Shown: piece after piece, positions 1 through 6,272 of the stretch | Layout of the letters: each line of letters begins with the position of its first letter | Position numbering within the stretch: the first letter of the stretch is position 1 | Assembly (NCBI GenBank): GCA_002436765.1 | Contig: DJNI01000058.1 | Coordinates: forward strand, 1-8,568 | Source: Clostridiales bacterium UBA6468 | Lineage (GTDB): Bacteria > Bacillota > Clostridia > Oscillospirales > Oscillospiraceae | Length of the DNA: 8,568 nucleotides | Direction: 5' to 3' | The notes under the pieces: model-generated | The model's database searches: none | What the model was told of the DNA's origin: nothing | What the model saw: the letters and a program-made list of their open reading frames with translations, nothing else | Program-made: the position numbers and the translations under genes

Positions 1-24
1 CGGGGCACAAAGCTGCATACGCTG

Positions 25-54
25 GGAGCCGTCCTTGCCGGGCGGCTCCTTTTC
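25..54 (+). terminator. Rho-independent terminator of a gene upstream of the window
   Basis: The arms at 25-34 and 40-49 pair over 10 bp (GGAGCCG with CGGCTCC outside, one G-T wobble inside). They enclose the five-base loop TTGCC and are followed at once by TTTTC. This is the usual form of an intrinsic terminator on the + strand. The gene it ends lies beyond the left edge; bases 1-24 show no recognisable coding end. Confidence 0.75.
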
Positions 55-110
55 TGTGTCAAGGAAAATATTTCACAAAAGTTTACATAATTCTTGTCCA
101 TTTTTCCAAA

Positions 111-139
111 TTGCGGCGGGCGGCGGGGTAGGGTATAAT
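111..139 (+). promoter_or_regulatory. Sigma-A-type promoter of the small exported protein gene
   Basis: A perfect -10 box TATAAT lies at 134-139 and a weak -35 box TTGCGG at 111-116, with a 17-nt spacer. Transcription would begin near 146, giving a leader of about 25 nt that carries the Shine-Dalgarno GGAGGGA at 160-166. Confidence 0.6.
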
Positions 140-170
140 AGCGGCAATAGGAAAAAGATGGAGGGAACGC

Positions 171-545
171 ATGAAGCGATGGATACCCATTGGGGTGGTT
201 TTGGTGCTGCTGATTCTGGCTTTTGGGCTGTGCGCCACGGCCTGGAATCCGGGGGCGTTTTCCGGGGATTGGTACTGCGCGGAAACCGGGGAGCTGTTCC
301 GGTTTCAGAACGGGCTGGTCAGCTGCGAGGGGCATAATCTGCTCACCGGCAATGATGCCATATGCGGCGCGTACTGCTTTGACCGGGGTTCCGTGACGGT
401 TTTCTCTCTGGGGGTGGCCGGACTGGAAAATCCCCGGCAGCTGTACCTCATACACGGCGCCGACGGCGACCGCCTGTGCGGCTCGAAAGACGGCACAGGA
501 GAAACATATTTTTACCGCAGTCAGCAAGCGGCGCTGGCAAATTAG
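171..545 (+). CDS. Small exported or membrane-anchored protein of unknown function
   Basis: I do not recognise a named family. The 124-residue product starts MKRW and has one hydrophobic segment at about residues 5-24, so it is either secreted or held by an N-terminal anchor. No good lipobox precedes Cys21. The rest has alternating short strands (GDWYC at 32-36, ELFRFQNG at 41-48, ETYFYRS at 111-117), like a small beta-rich lipocalin-like fold, and several cysteines (36, 52, 65, 69, 103) that could form disulfides outside the cell. The ATG is fixed by GGAGGGA four nucleotides upstream. Promoter and terminator both lie close, so the gene is probably monocistronic. The beta-fold idea is inference from residue pattern only. 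Confidence 0.8.
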   Translation: MKRWIPIGVVLVLLILAFGLCATAWNPGAFSGDWYCAETGELFRFQNGLVSCEGHNLLTGNDAICGAYCFDRGSVTVFSLGVAGLENPRQLYLIHGADGDRLCGSKDGTGETYFYRSQQAALAN

Positions 546-547
546 CG

Positions 548-581
548 AATCCCCTCTGTCTCAAGGCAGAGGGGATTTTTT
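548..581 (+). terminator. Rho-independent terminator after the small exported protein gene
   Basis: The arms AATCCCCTCTG (548-558) and CAGAGGGGATT (567-577) pair perfectly over 11 bp around an 8-nt loop, and a run of T ends at 581. It starts three bases after the stop codon. On the - strand the same hairpin follows the DLNGDG-protein gene, but no T run follows it there, so it mainly serves the + strand. Confidence 0.85.
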
Positions 582-1570
582 CAACTGAATGGATACTCGG
601 AAAAGGGCTTCATGTTCAGTTCGATGGGGTGATATTGGGCGATGTAAGACCGGGCGGTTTCTTCGGAGCAGTTGCTCGACTGGGGATTCTCGCCGCCGAC
701 CACGCGCCACCAGTATTTTTGTACGGAATCCTGAAAAATCTCTTCAATCAATTCCAGCTCCGTATCCTTCATACGGAAAAATGCGTAGTACAGCCCATCC
801 TTTTGGCTGTACATCAGAATGCCGTCTTCGCAAACATCGGTCACCGAAGCCTCTGATACCAATACCCGCTTTCCGTCCACAATGGTATGCACAGAAAGGG
901 CATACTCTGGCTCTGTGCAGCCCGTCGGTATCGTCCACACATTTCTGGCAATCAGCTCCTGTATCCCGTCGCCGTTCAAGTCTATCAGCGCATAGGCAAA
1001 TTTCCATGAATCCTCATACCATTCCAGCGCCTCAGCAATGTACATGGCGTAGGGGTCTGTCCATGAGGGGATGGGCTTCACCGGCTCGCCGTAGCGCTTC
1101 ATCTGCTGCCGCTCAGGCTGGGTTTCCAGTGGAACATAGGACGCAATGATCGCCTGTGCCTGCTGCTCTGTGATCTCTGTCTGTACCTCCGTTTTTGGGT
1201 CTTCCACAGGGGAAACAGGCAGGGAATACCACGAGTCTTCCAACTTTTCCAGCCCTTCCAGATACGTCAGCCCATTGGCCTCCGCCCGAAAATAGTACCG
1301 TATTTCGGCAATATTATCCTTCGTTTTCTCCAGTTCCAGAACATGGTTTTCGCAAACCGTAAAGTACAGATCTGACAGGAGGATGAATTTGCGGAAATCC
1401 GCGTACTGATAAGACTCGCCATCCCGCATGGACAGAATTTCAACGACAGATGATCCTTTTCCACCGGGGAGAAGCTCCATCACGCCGTCCCCGTTCAGAT
1501 CATACAGAGAGTAAAACAGGCCGTCCCGGCTGTAGGTGCTATCAGCTGTATGCCGTGAGATAGGTGTCAT
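581..1570 (-). CDS. DLNGDG-repeat protein, N-terminally truncated
   Basis: The 329-residue frame contains two copies of one module. The first carries DLNGDG at residues 24-29 (DLNGDGVMELL) and the second DLNGDG at 197-202 (DLNGDGIQELI). Each is followed by a beta-rich stretch and ends in a similar helix (EQQAQAIIASYVPLE near 135-149; EETARSYIAQYHPIE near 303-317). The motif resembles EF-hand or FG-GAP calcium-binding loops common in clostridial surface and lipoproteins, so extracellular calcium binding is plausible. No signal peptide is present. The first nine residues, up to HTA, come from the truncated sigma-factor gene read in another frame, so the natural N-terminus has been lost. The ATG at 1570 sits inside that fragment without its own Shine-Dalgarno. 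The C-terminus looks natural. It may be expressed poorly or not at all. Confidence 0.6.
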   Translation of the reverse strand: MTPISRHTADSTYSRDGLFYSLYDLNGDGVMELLPGGKGSSVVEILSMRDGESYQYADFRKFILLSDLYFTVCENHVLELEKTKDNIAEIRYYFRAEANGLTYLEGLEKLEDSWYSLPVSPVEDPKTEVQTEITEQQAQAIIASYVPLETQPERQQMKRYGEPVKPIPSWTDPYAMYIAEALEWYEDSWKFAYALIDLNGDGIQELIARNVWTIPTGCTEPEYALSVHTIVDGKRVLVSEASVTDVCEDGILMYSQKDGLYYAFFRMKDTELELIEEIFQDSVQKYWWRVVGGENPQSSNCSEETARSYIAQYHPIELNMKPFSEYPFS

Positions 1571-1712
1571 TCACGCTTTCCTCGGCGTCTTCGTGGTTTG
1601 TCAGGATGTTTTTGGCAATCGAAAAGCAGTAGCCGCCGTATTTCTGCGCGGTTTCGGAAATGGCGGTTTCCGACCGCGCCCAATACAGCGCGATGATGTT
1701 CTGATCGTCCAA
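1542..1712 (-). pseudogene. Truncated ECF sigma factor, N-terminal 56 codons only
   Basis: From the TTG at 1712 the frame begins MDDQNIIALYWARSE and later has KYGGYCFSIAKNIL and HEDAEESVNDTYL. This matches the start and sigma-2 region of clostridial ECF sigma-70 factors, which recruit RNA polymerase to alternative promoters. A full protein would be about 160-190 residues. This frame stops with TGA at 1542-1544 just after YLTAYS, inside region 2, so sigma-4 and the -35 recognition helix are absent. AAGGAGG at 1721-1727 lies 8 nt before the TTG, which supports that start. A conventional promoter also remains upstream. The following bases read as a DLNGDG-module protein in a different frame, so a deletion has joined two genes. 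A functional sigma factor cannot be made from this. Confidence 0.75.
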
Positions 1713-1720
1713 GGCAAGCA

Positions 1721-1727
1721 CCTCCTT
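1721..1727 (-). promoter_or_regulatory. Shine-Dalgarno fixing a TTG start
   Basis: AAGGAGG on the - strand lies eight nucleotides before the TTG at 1712-1710. It is the main reason for reading the sigma-factor fragment from a TTG; no suitable ATG lies nearby in that frame. Confidence 0.7.
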
Positions 1728-1809
1728 GTGTCTGTTTCAAGCGCCCTTCACTTATCATCACGGAAAAAGAAGGAAAATCTTGCGCGCCGGGAGGAAATTT
1801 TTTGAAAAT

Positions 1810-1838
1810 ATTGTACCACAGGGGGGATTCAAAGACAA
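1810..1838 (-). promoter_or_regulatory. Sigma-A-type promoter of the truncated sigma-factor gene
   Basis: On the - strand the -35 TTGTCT (1833-1838) and -10 TACAAT (1810-1815) are 17 nt apart, and TGG directly precedes the -10 as an extended element. The -35 overlaps the last codons of the thioredoxin reductase gene. Transcription would start near 1803, leaving a leader of about 90 nt before the TTG. Confidence 0.5.
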
Positions 1839-1848
1839 GATTCCCCCC
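1821..1848 (-). terminator. Hairpin at the end of the thioredoxin reductase gene
   Basis: On the - strand GGGGGGAATC and GAATCCCCCC pair with one mismatch around an 8-nt loop, spanning the stop codon. Only a weak, interrupted T-rich stretch follows, so termination here is uncertain. The hairpin also lies within the spacer of the next promoter. Confidence 0.35.
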
Positions 1849-2785
1849 GCAGTGCCGCGCAATACTTTTCCAGTGCTGCTGCCGCGACCGCGCCGTCCGA
1901 CGCGGCGGTTATGACCTGCCGCAGTGGCTTGACGCAGATGTCGCCCGCCGCGTAAAGTCCCTCAACGGAGGTTTTCTGATTTTCATCGGTGATAATATAG
2001 CCCCGCGCATCCTGCTGGGCGATGCCGGAAACCAGCGCCGTATCCGGGGCATACCCGGCAAAGACGAACACGCCGATGGTTCCGCCGTCCGGACTCTGGT
2101 ACTCGGTGATCTCTCCGGTGGCTGTATTCTGGTATTGTATCCGCCGCACACCGTCGTCGCCGGAAACCTCCTGCACAACGGTGTTGAAAAGAACGGTGAT
2201 TTGCTCATGGCTTCTGGCCTTGTCCGCCACAGAGGCGGGGCAGGCAAAGTCATTTTTCCGTATCAGAATGGTCACATGACGTGCAAATTTCGTCAGAAAA
2301 ACGCTTTCCTCCGCCGCCGTAAAGCCGCCGCCGATCACAAAAACGTCCTTATTCCGGAAAAACGCGCCGTCGCAGGTAGCGCAGTAGGAAACGCCGCGGC
2401 CTCTAAATTCCTCCTCGCCTCGGAAGCCCGCCATTTTCGGCTGCGCCCCGGTGGCCAGAAGCACGCCCAAGCAGCGAAAATCCCCCGCAGAGGTTTTCAC
2501 GGTCTTCTCCGCATCAAAAAGGGACAGCTCCCGCGCCTCCGCAATCAGAAATTCCGCGCCAAAATTCTCCGCCTGACGACGCATGGTCTCGGTAAGCTCC
2601 ATGCCGCTGGTCTTCGGGACGCCGGGGTAGTTCACCACCTCGTTGGTAAGGGCGATCTGACCGCCATATCCGCGCCTTTCCAGCACAAGAACCCGACAGC
2701 CCGCCCGGGCGAGGTACAGCGCCGCCGTCAGCCCCGCCGGGCCGCCGCCGATGACGATGACATCGTAAAGCGTTTCATTCATCAT
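1829..2785 (-). CDS. trxB: Thioredoxin reductase-like FAD disulfide oxidoreductase
   Basis: Members of this family use FAD and a redox-active cysteine pair to pass electrons to thioredoxin or a related partner in the cytoplasm. The 318 residues match the usual length. The FAD dinucleotide loop GGGPAG is at 13-18, the active-site CATCDG has Cys135 and Cys138, a second Rossmann loop GGGFTAAEE is at 152-160, and the C-terminal FAD signature is GLYAAGDICVKPLRQV at 276-291. The basic HRRxxxR motif that grips the NADPH phosphate in classical enzymes is replaced by IRKNDFAC around 175-182, so NADPH may not be the electron donor; ferredoxin- or flavin-dependent clostridial relatives are known. ATG at 2785 or 2782 are both possible, with GAGGG upstream. 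It follows the spore-coat operon after about 100 nt and may be transcribed separately. The symbol is by family resemblance. Confidence 0.88.
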   Translation of the reverse strand: MMNETLYDVIVIGGGPAGLTAALYLARAGCRVLVLERRGYGGQIALTNEVVNYPGVPKTSGMELTETMRRQAENFGAEFLIAEARELSLFDAEKTVKTSAGDFRCLGVLLATGAQPKMAGFRGEEEFRGRGVSYCATCDGAFFRNKDVFVIGGGFTAAEESVFLTKFARHVTILIRKNDFACPASVADKARSHEQITVLFNTVVQEVSGDDGVRRIQYQNTATGEITEYQSPDGGTIGVFVFAGYAPDTALVSGIAQQDARGYIITDENQKTSVEGLYAAGDICVKPLRQVITAASDGAVAAAALEKYCAALRGESCL

Positions 2786-2857
2786 GGGATTTTTCCCTCT
2801 TTCGTAGTTTATAGTGTAAGTGTGCGCCGTCCGGCCAAAATCATACAGCGCAGAAAG

Positions 2858-2880
2858 GGGAGCGGCTCAGCGCCGCTCCC
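2858..2880 (-). terminator. Hairpin between the spore-coat operon and the thioredoxin reductase gene
   Basis: GGGAGCGGC and GCCGCTCCC pair perfectly over 9 bp around a 5-nt loop, a few bases past the cotJC stop. On the - strand it is followed only by CCTTTCT, a poor T run, so it may end transcription partly or protect the 3' end. The remaining bases 2786-2857 hold no gene. A TATAAA lies at about 2806-2811 on the - strand, but without a convincing -35. Confidence 0.5.
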
Positions 2881-2887
2881 AAAGTTT

Positions 2888-3484
2888 TTACATATCCAGT
2901 GCCGGATTCATAAAGTACACATTCTTCTGATCCAGCTTTTCCCGAAGCAGCTGCACCGCCTCGCCGAAGCGCTGGAAATGCACGACCTCCCGTTCCCGCA
3001 GGAATTTGATGACGTCGTTCACATCCGGGTCGTCGGAAAGCCGCAGAATGTTGTCATAAGTCACCCGCGCCTTCTGTTCCGCCGCCATGTCCTCCACAAG
3101 GTCGGCCATGGGGTCGCCCTTCACCGCCATGGACGCGGCATTCCAAGGCGAACCGGACGCGGCGGTAGGGTAGACCCCTGCAGTATGATCCACAAAATAG
3201 GGCGCAAACGCGGAATCCTTCATCTGAGAATCCTTCAGATTCCGCGTCAGCTGGTGGACGATCGCACCGATCATTTCCAGGTGCCCCAGCTCTTCGGTCC
3301 CGATATCCGTCAGCAGCCCTTTCAGTTCGTCAAAGGGCATGGCATAGCGCTGGGACAGATACCGCAGGGACGCGCCCAATTCGCCGTCAGGGCCGCCGTA
3401 CTGGGTGATGATGATGGCGGCAAGACGGGGGTTCACCGCGGCGATTTTCACCGGATATTGCAGCTTCTTATCATATACAAACAT
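2888..3484 (-). CDS. cotJC: Spore coat protein CotJC, manganese catalase family
   Basis: CotJC is a coat-associated protein of the dimanganese catalase family, placed in the inner coat of the forespore. The 198-residue product begins MFVYDKKLQYPVKI, typical of CotJC. The residues expected to hold the two manganese ions are all in place: Glu35, Glu65, His68, Glu136 and His169. The 33-residue step between the last two equals that of the Lactobacillus plantarum enzyme, so catalase activity is possible. The start codon is two nucleotides after the stop of the upstream cotJA-cotJB gene, and the Shine-Dalgarno AAGGAGG is encoded in that gene's last codons, so the two are tightly coupled. In Bacillus the operon is read in the mother cell under sigma-E; I infer the same here. 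Confidence 0.93.
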   Translation of the reverse strand: MFVYDKKLQYPVKIAAVNPRLAAIIITQYGGPDGELGASLRYLSQRYAMPFDELKGLLTDIGTEELGHLEMIGAIVHQLTRNLKDSQMKDSAFAPYFVDHTAGVYPTAASGSPWNAASMAVKGDPMADLVEDMAAEQKARVTYDNILRLSDDPDVNDVIKFLREREVVHFQRFGEAVQLLREKLDQKNVYFMNPALDM

Positions 3485-3486
3485 GG

Positions 3487-3924
3487 TTACGCCTCCTTAT
3501 TCGTCGTGTATTCCCACGGCCACGGGTCATCCAGCCACTGGTAGCGCTCGGACGTCTGGGGCGTGGCGTGGTTCAGGGGGCCGAATCGTTTCTGGTACTC
3601 CGCGCGCACCTTTTCCAGAAGCTGCTGATAGCGGCGGTACAGCTCCAGCGCTTCCCGGTCATCCCGGTGGGTGTCCAGATACAGCGCCAGCTCCTGAACG
3701 GCAAAGGCCAGCGCCTGCATCTGGGTCGAAGGCGTTTCCGGCAGCTCGTTCAGATTCACCATGCCCATGAAGGGGAGATCCAGCCCGGGGAACAGCGTCC
3801 CCCGCACCAGCCCCTTCTGCGCTTCATACTGCGGCGGGTTTTCCAGCTGAAAGGGAACATAGGGATTTGCCAGCGGCGCCATGGCCGGAAGCCGCCCTTC
3901 TCGGCAGTTTTCCTGGTTATCCAA
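3487..3924 (-). CDS. CotJA-CotJB fused spore coat protein
   Basis: One 145-residue frame carries both small CotJ proteins. Residues about 15-56 match CotJA (NPYVPFQLENPPQY, then KGLVRGTLFPGLDLPFMGMVN). Residues about 66-140 match CotJB (QALAFAVQELALYLDTHRDD, ending WLDDPWPWEYTTN). In Bacillus subtilis these are separate genes of about 80 residues each. The junction LNELPETPSTQM is proline-rich and reads through without a stop. CotJA and CotJB help place CotJC in the inner coat, so a fusion would fix their one-to-one ratio. Translation starts at TTG (3924-3922): AGGAGG lies 8 nt before it, while the nearby ATG at 3931 runs into TAA after four codons. Function rests on clear family motifs; the fusion rests on the frame being free of sequencing error. 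Confidence 0.88.
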   Translation of the reverse strand: MDNQENCREGRLPAMAPLANPYVPFQLENPPQYEAQKGLVRGTLFPGLDLPFMGMVNLNELPETPSTQMQALAFAVQELALYLDTHRDDREALELYRRYQQLLEKVRAEYQKRFGPLNHATPQTSERYQWLDDPWPWEYTTNKEA

Positions 3925-3932
3925 AGGTCATT

Positions 3933-3938
3933 CCTCCT
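3933..3938 (-). promoter_or_regulatory. Shine-Dalgarno fixing the TTG start of the CotJA-CotJB gene
   Basis: AGGAGG on the - strand stands eight nucleotides before the TTG at 3924. The ATG at 3931-3929 between them opens only a four-codon frame, so TTG is preferred. Confidence 0.75.
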
Positions 3939-3952
3939 AACATTTTCGTTGA

Positions 3953-3982
3953 GGCGGCACCGCGCAATTATGCGGTGCTGCC
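3953..3982 (-). promoter_or_regulatory. Stem-loop in the spore-coat operon leader
   Basis: The arms GGCGGCACCGC (3953-3963) and GCGGTGCTGCC (3972-3982) pair over 11 bp with one G-T wobble and an 8-nt loop. The hairpin ends about 14 nt before the Shine-Dalgarno of the CotJA-CotJB gene. No T run follows on either strand, so it is not a clear terminator. It could stabilise the mRNA leader or be a protein-binding palindrome between the divergent spore genes. Confidence 0.45.
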
Positions 3983-4003
3983 CAAGATTTGTCGCTCCGG
4001 GTC

Positions 4004-4011
4004 ATTCTATG
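4004..4011 (-). promoter_or_regulatory. Possible sigma-E-type -10 element of the cotJ operon
   Basis: CATAGAAT on the - strand matches seven of eight bases of the Bacillus sigma-E -10 consensus CATACAAT. No convincing -35 is seen about 14 nt upstream. Transcription would start near 3997, about 73 nt before the TTG, with the stem-loop at 3953-3982 in the leader. The evidence is weak and leans on the known regulation of cotJ. Confidence 0.25.
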
Positions 4012-4074
4012 CGGTTTTTCCGAAAAGGTTCATGGCGGCAGGGAGGACGCATAGACTTTGACGAGGTGGTGTCC

Positions 4075-4776
4075 ATGACCAAGCGAAAACTCTGGGGGCT
4101 GTTGTATATTCTGATCGTTCTGGGGACGCTGGCCGCGGCGCAGTGGGGGTGCCGCACCGTGTCCGTCATGGTGGAAAGCAACCCGTTAAAGCAGGGGAAC
4201 TGCATCATCATCGACCCGGGGCATGGCGGGGAGGACGGCGGCGCGACCTCCTGCCGGGGGGTGCTGGAAAGTACATACAATCTGGAAATTTCCCTCCGCT
4301 TAAATGACCTTTTCCACCTGCTGGGCTATAACACCCGGATGATCCGCACGACGGACACGTCCATCTACACGAAAGGGGAGACCATCGCCCAGAAAAAAAT
4401 ATCCGACCTGAAAGAGCGGGTGCGCATCGTCAACGAGACGGAAAACGCTCTGCTGCTGAGCATCCACCAAAACAATTTCACCGACAGCCGCTACAGCGGC
4501 GCCCAGGTGTTTTACGCCGGGACAGAGGGCAGCGCCCATCTGGCGAAGCTGCTTCAGGAGAAGCTGGTCTCCACATTGAACCCCGGCAGCAATCGAAAAT
4601 GCAAGAAAAGCGACGGCGTTTATCTGATGGAACACATTGACTGCACCGGCGTGCTGATCGAGTGCGGCTTCCTGTCTAACGTTGAGGAAGAAGCCAAACT
4701 CAGTAGCGGCATGTACCAGAAAAAGCTATGCTGCGTCATCGCGGCAGCGGTCAGCCAATATCTATCGAACACTTGA
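4075..4776 (+). CDS. cwlD: N-acetylmuramoyl-L-alanine amidase CwlD (spore cortex)
   Basis: CwlD removes peptide side chains from muramic acid in spore cortex, the first step towards muramic delta-lactam, which marks cortex for lytic enzymes at germination. The 233-residue protein has an N-terminal membrane segment at about residues 7-23 and then an Amidase_3 domain. The zinc ligands and catalytic glutamate are visible: His50 in DPGHGGEDGGA, Glu65 in GVLE, His131 in LLSIHQNN and Glu196 in VLIECGFLSN. The ATG at 4075 is chosen because GAGGTG lies 6 nt upstream and the hydrophobic segment follows directly. In-frame codons reach far upstream, but they overlap the divergent cotJ gene and have no good Shine-Dalgarno. 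A general Amidase_3 enzyme is the alternative; size, anchor and spore-gene neighbour favour CwlD. Confidence 0.87.
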   Translation: MTKRKLWGLLYILIVLGTLAAAQWGCRTVSVMVESNPLKQGNCIIIDPGHGGEDGGATSCRGVLESTYNLEISLRLNDLFHLLGYNTRMIRTTDTSIYTKGETIAQKKISDLKERVRIVNETENALLLSIHQNNFTDSRYSGAQVFYAGTEGSAHLAKLLQEKLVSTLNPGSNRKCKKSDGVYLMEHIDCTGVLIECGFLSNVEEEAKLSSGMYQKKLCCVIAAAVSQYLSNT

Positions 4777-4801
4777 CCGAATTGGTTTTCGCTGGTATAA
4801 T
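4773..4801 (+). promoter_or_regulatory. Strong sigma-A promoter of radA overlapping the cwlD stop codon
   Basis: TTGACC (4773-4778), a 17-nt spacer and a perfect TATAAT (4796-4801) are preceded by TGG as an extended -10. The cwlD stop codon TGA (4774-4776) is part of the -35 box. Transcription would start near 4808, about 22 nt before the radA ATG. radA can therefore be expressed in vegetative cells independently of the sporulation gene before it. Confidence 0.8.
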
Positions 4802-4829
4802 AAAGAAAACAAATTAGAGGTGAATCGCA

Positions 4830-6191
4830 ATGGCGAAGGCAAAAACCGTTTTTTTCTGTACCAACTGCGGCAATGAGACCCCCAAATGGATGGGCCGCTG
4901 CCCCAGCTGCGGCGCATACAACACCATGGAGGAACACGTGGAAAAGCCGGCAGCCGCCGGGAAGGCAAAATCGGCTCCCGTGGGCATGAGTCGGAAGCCC
5001 CAGCGCATCCGGGAGATCACCAGCAACGGGGAAATCCGGTTTTCCACCGGCATGGGCGAGCTGGATCGGGTTTTGGGCGGTGGTGCGGTGGCAGGCAGCC
5101 TGGTGCTGGTGGGCGGCGCTCCGGGCATCGGTAAATCCACGCTTTTGCTGCAAATTTGCAGCAGTCTGTGCGTCGGCCGCCGGGTGCTGTACGTGTCCGG
5201 TGAGGAAAGCGAGCGTCAGCTGAAGCTTCGCGCGGAGCGTCTCGGTGTTGCGCCGGAGGAGCTGTTCATCCTCTCGGAAACCAGACTTTCCGATATCGTG
5301 GACGCCGCCGAAGCGATGAAGCCCGATATTCTCATCGTGGACTCCATCCAGACCCTCTATAACGAAGAAAACGAGTCCTCGCCGGGAAGCGTTTCCCAGG
5401 TGAAGGACTGCACCATGACCATGATGCAGCTGAGTAAAAGTGAGGGCATCACCGTGTTTGTGGTGGGGCATATCAATAAGGACGGCAATATTGCAGGCCC
5501 CAAGGTCCTGGAACACATGGTGGACTGCGTCCTGTATTTTGAGGGTGACCCCAACACATCCTACCGTCTTCTGCGGGCGGCAAAAAACCGTTTTGGCTCC
5601 ACCAATGAGATCGGCGTGTTTGAAATGCTGGATGACGGTTTGGCCGAGGTGCCCAACCCGTCCCAGATGCTGCTGGAGGGACGCCCGGAGGGGGCAAGCG
5701 GCACCTGCGTGGCCTGTGTGATGGAGGGAACCCGCCCGGTATTGGCCGAGGTGCAGGCGCTGGTGACAAAAACGACCTTCAATGTGCCCCGGCGGGCGGC
5801 TGACGGCTTTGATTTTAACCGCGCAGTCCTGCTCATGGCCGTGACGGAAAAGCGAGCCGGGATGAAGCTGAATCTGTTTGATGCCTATATCAACGTAATT
5901 GGCGGCCTGCGGCTTGACGAACCCGGTGCAGACCTGTCGGTGGTTCTTGCGGTGGCATCCTCTTACCGGGACGTACCCATTGCGGATGATCTGGCGGCGA
6001 TAGGGGAGGTGGGACTGACGGGAGAGATCCGCGCCGTATCCCATCTGAATCAGCGCCTGGCAGAAATTATGCGTTTGGGCTTCAAGAAGTGCATCATTCC
6101 CAAAAGCGGATCGGATAAGGCGGAGATCCCTGCCGGCCTGACGGTGTATCGCGTCAAGAATCTGCGGGAAGCAATCGAAATGGCACTATAA
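4830..6191 (+). CDS. radA: DNA repair and recombination protein RadA (Sms)
   Basis: RadA is a hexameric DnaB-like, RecA-related ATPase that drives branch migration on recombination intermediates, working with RecA in the cytoplasm. The 453 residues are the normal length. In order: a C4 zinc finger with Cys10, Cys13, Cys24 and Cys27 (FCTNCGN, then RCPSCGAY); Walker A GGAPGIGKST at 95-104; Walker B ILIVDSIQT ending in Asp171; the RadA-specific KNRFG at 252-256; and a C-terminal Lon-protease-like domain from about 280 (ADLSVVLAVASSY, GEVGLTGEIRAV) that serves as a DNA-binding scaffold. AGAGGTG lies 7 nt before the ATG. The gene has its own promoter inside the cwlD end and a terminator downstream, so it is probably monocistronic. 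Nothing is missing. Confidence 0.97.
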   Translation: MAKAKTVFFCTNCGNETPKWMGRCPSCGAYNTMEEHVEKPAAAGKAKSAPVGMSRKPQRIREITSNGEIRFSTGMGELDRVLGGGAVAGSLVLVGGAPGIGKSTLLLQICSSLCVGRRVLYVSGEESERQLKLRAERLGVAPEELFILSETRLSDIVDAAEAMKPDILIVDSIQTLYNEENESSPGSVSQVKDCTMTMMQLSKSEGITVFVVGHINKDGNIAGPKVLEHMVDCVLYFEGDPNTSYRLLRAAKNRFGSTNEIGVFEMLDDGLAEVPNPSQMLLEGRPEGASGTCVACVMEGTRPVLAEVQALVTKTTFNVPRRAADGFDFNRAVLLMAVTEKRAGMKLNLFDAYINVIGGLRLDEPGADLSVVLAVASSYRDVPIADDLAAIGEVGLTGEIRAVSHLNQRLAEIMRLGFKKCIIPKSGSDKAEIPAGLTVYRVKNLREAIEMAL

Positions 6192-6212
6192 TGTGAAGAA
6201 AATGGTATATGC

Positions 6213-6232
6213 AACCGATAGTTGACAAATAA
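6213..6232 (+). repeat. Left copy of a 20-nt inverted repeat flanking the regulator gene
   Basis: The 20 bases starting near 6211 (core GATAGTTGACAAAT, 6217-6230) recur in reverse orientation at about 6799-6818 beside the start of the regulator gene, 19 of 20 identical. Here the copy has CAACC where the other has CAACT, so its small inner palindrome is imperfect. Its TTGACA (6222-6227) stands 16 nt before TATCAA (6244-6249) and could be a promoter reading right. Confidence 0.55.
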
Positions 6233-6272
6233 TTCAGCTAAAATATCAATCATTGCAGGGAAATGGACAGTG

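Noticed and set aside
1567..1761. A 64-codon - strand frame starting with ATG at 1761
   Set aside because: The other frame from TTG 1712 matches ECF sigma factors and has a strong Shine-Dalgarno. The ATG frame has neither and resembles nothing.
1802..3544. A 580-codon open frame on the + strand
   Set aside because: It lies opposite the thioredoxin reductase and cotJC genes, which have clear family motifs. The translation is rich in Arg, His and Gln without a recognisable domain, as expected from GC-biased antisense frames.
3568..4074. The in-frame upstream extension of cwlD
   Set aside because: It overlaps the divergent CotJA-CotJB gene and lacks a Shine-Dalgarno, and the extra residues would precede the N-terminal membrane segment. 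ATG 4075 has GAGGTG at good spacing.
4620..6044. A 474-codon open frame on the - strand
   Set aside because: It is antisense to radA, whose motifs are complete. The His-, Gln- and Gly-rich translation shows no family signature.
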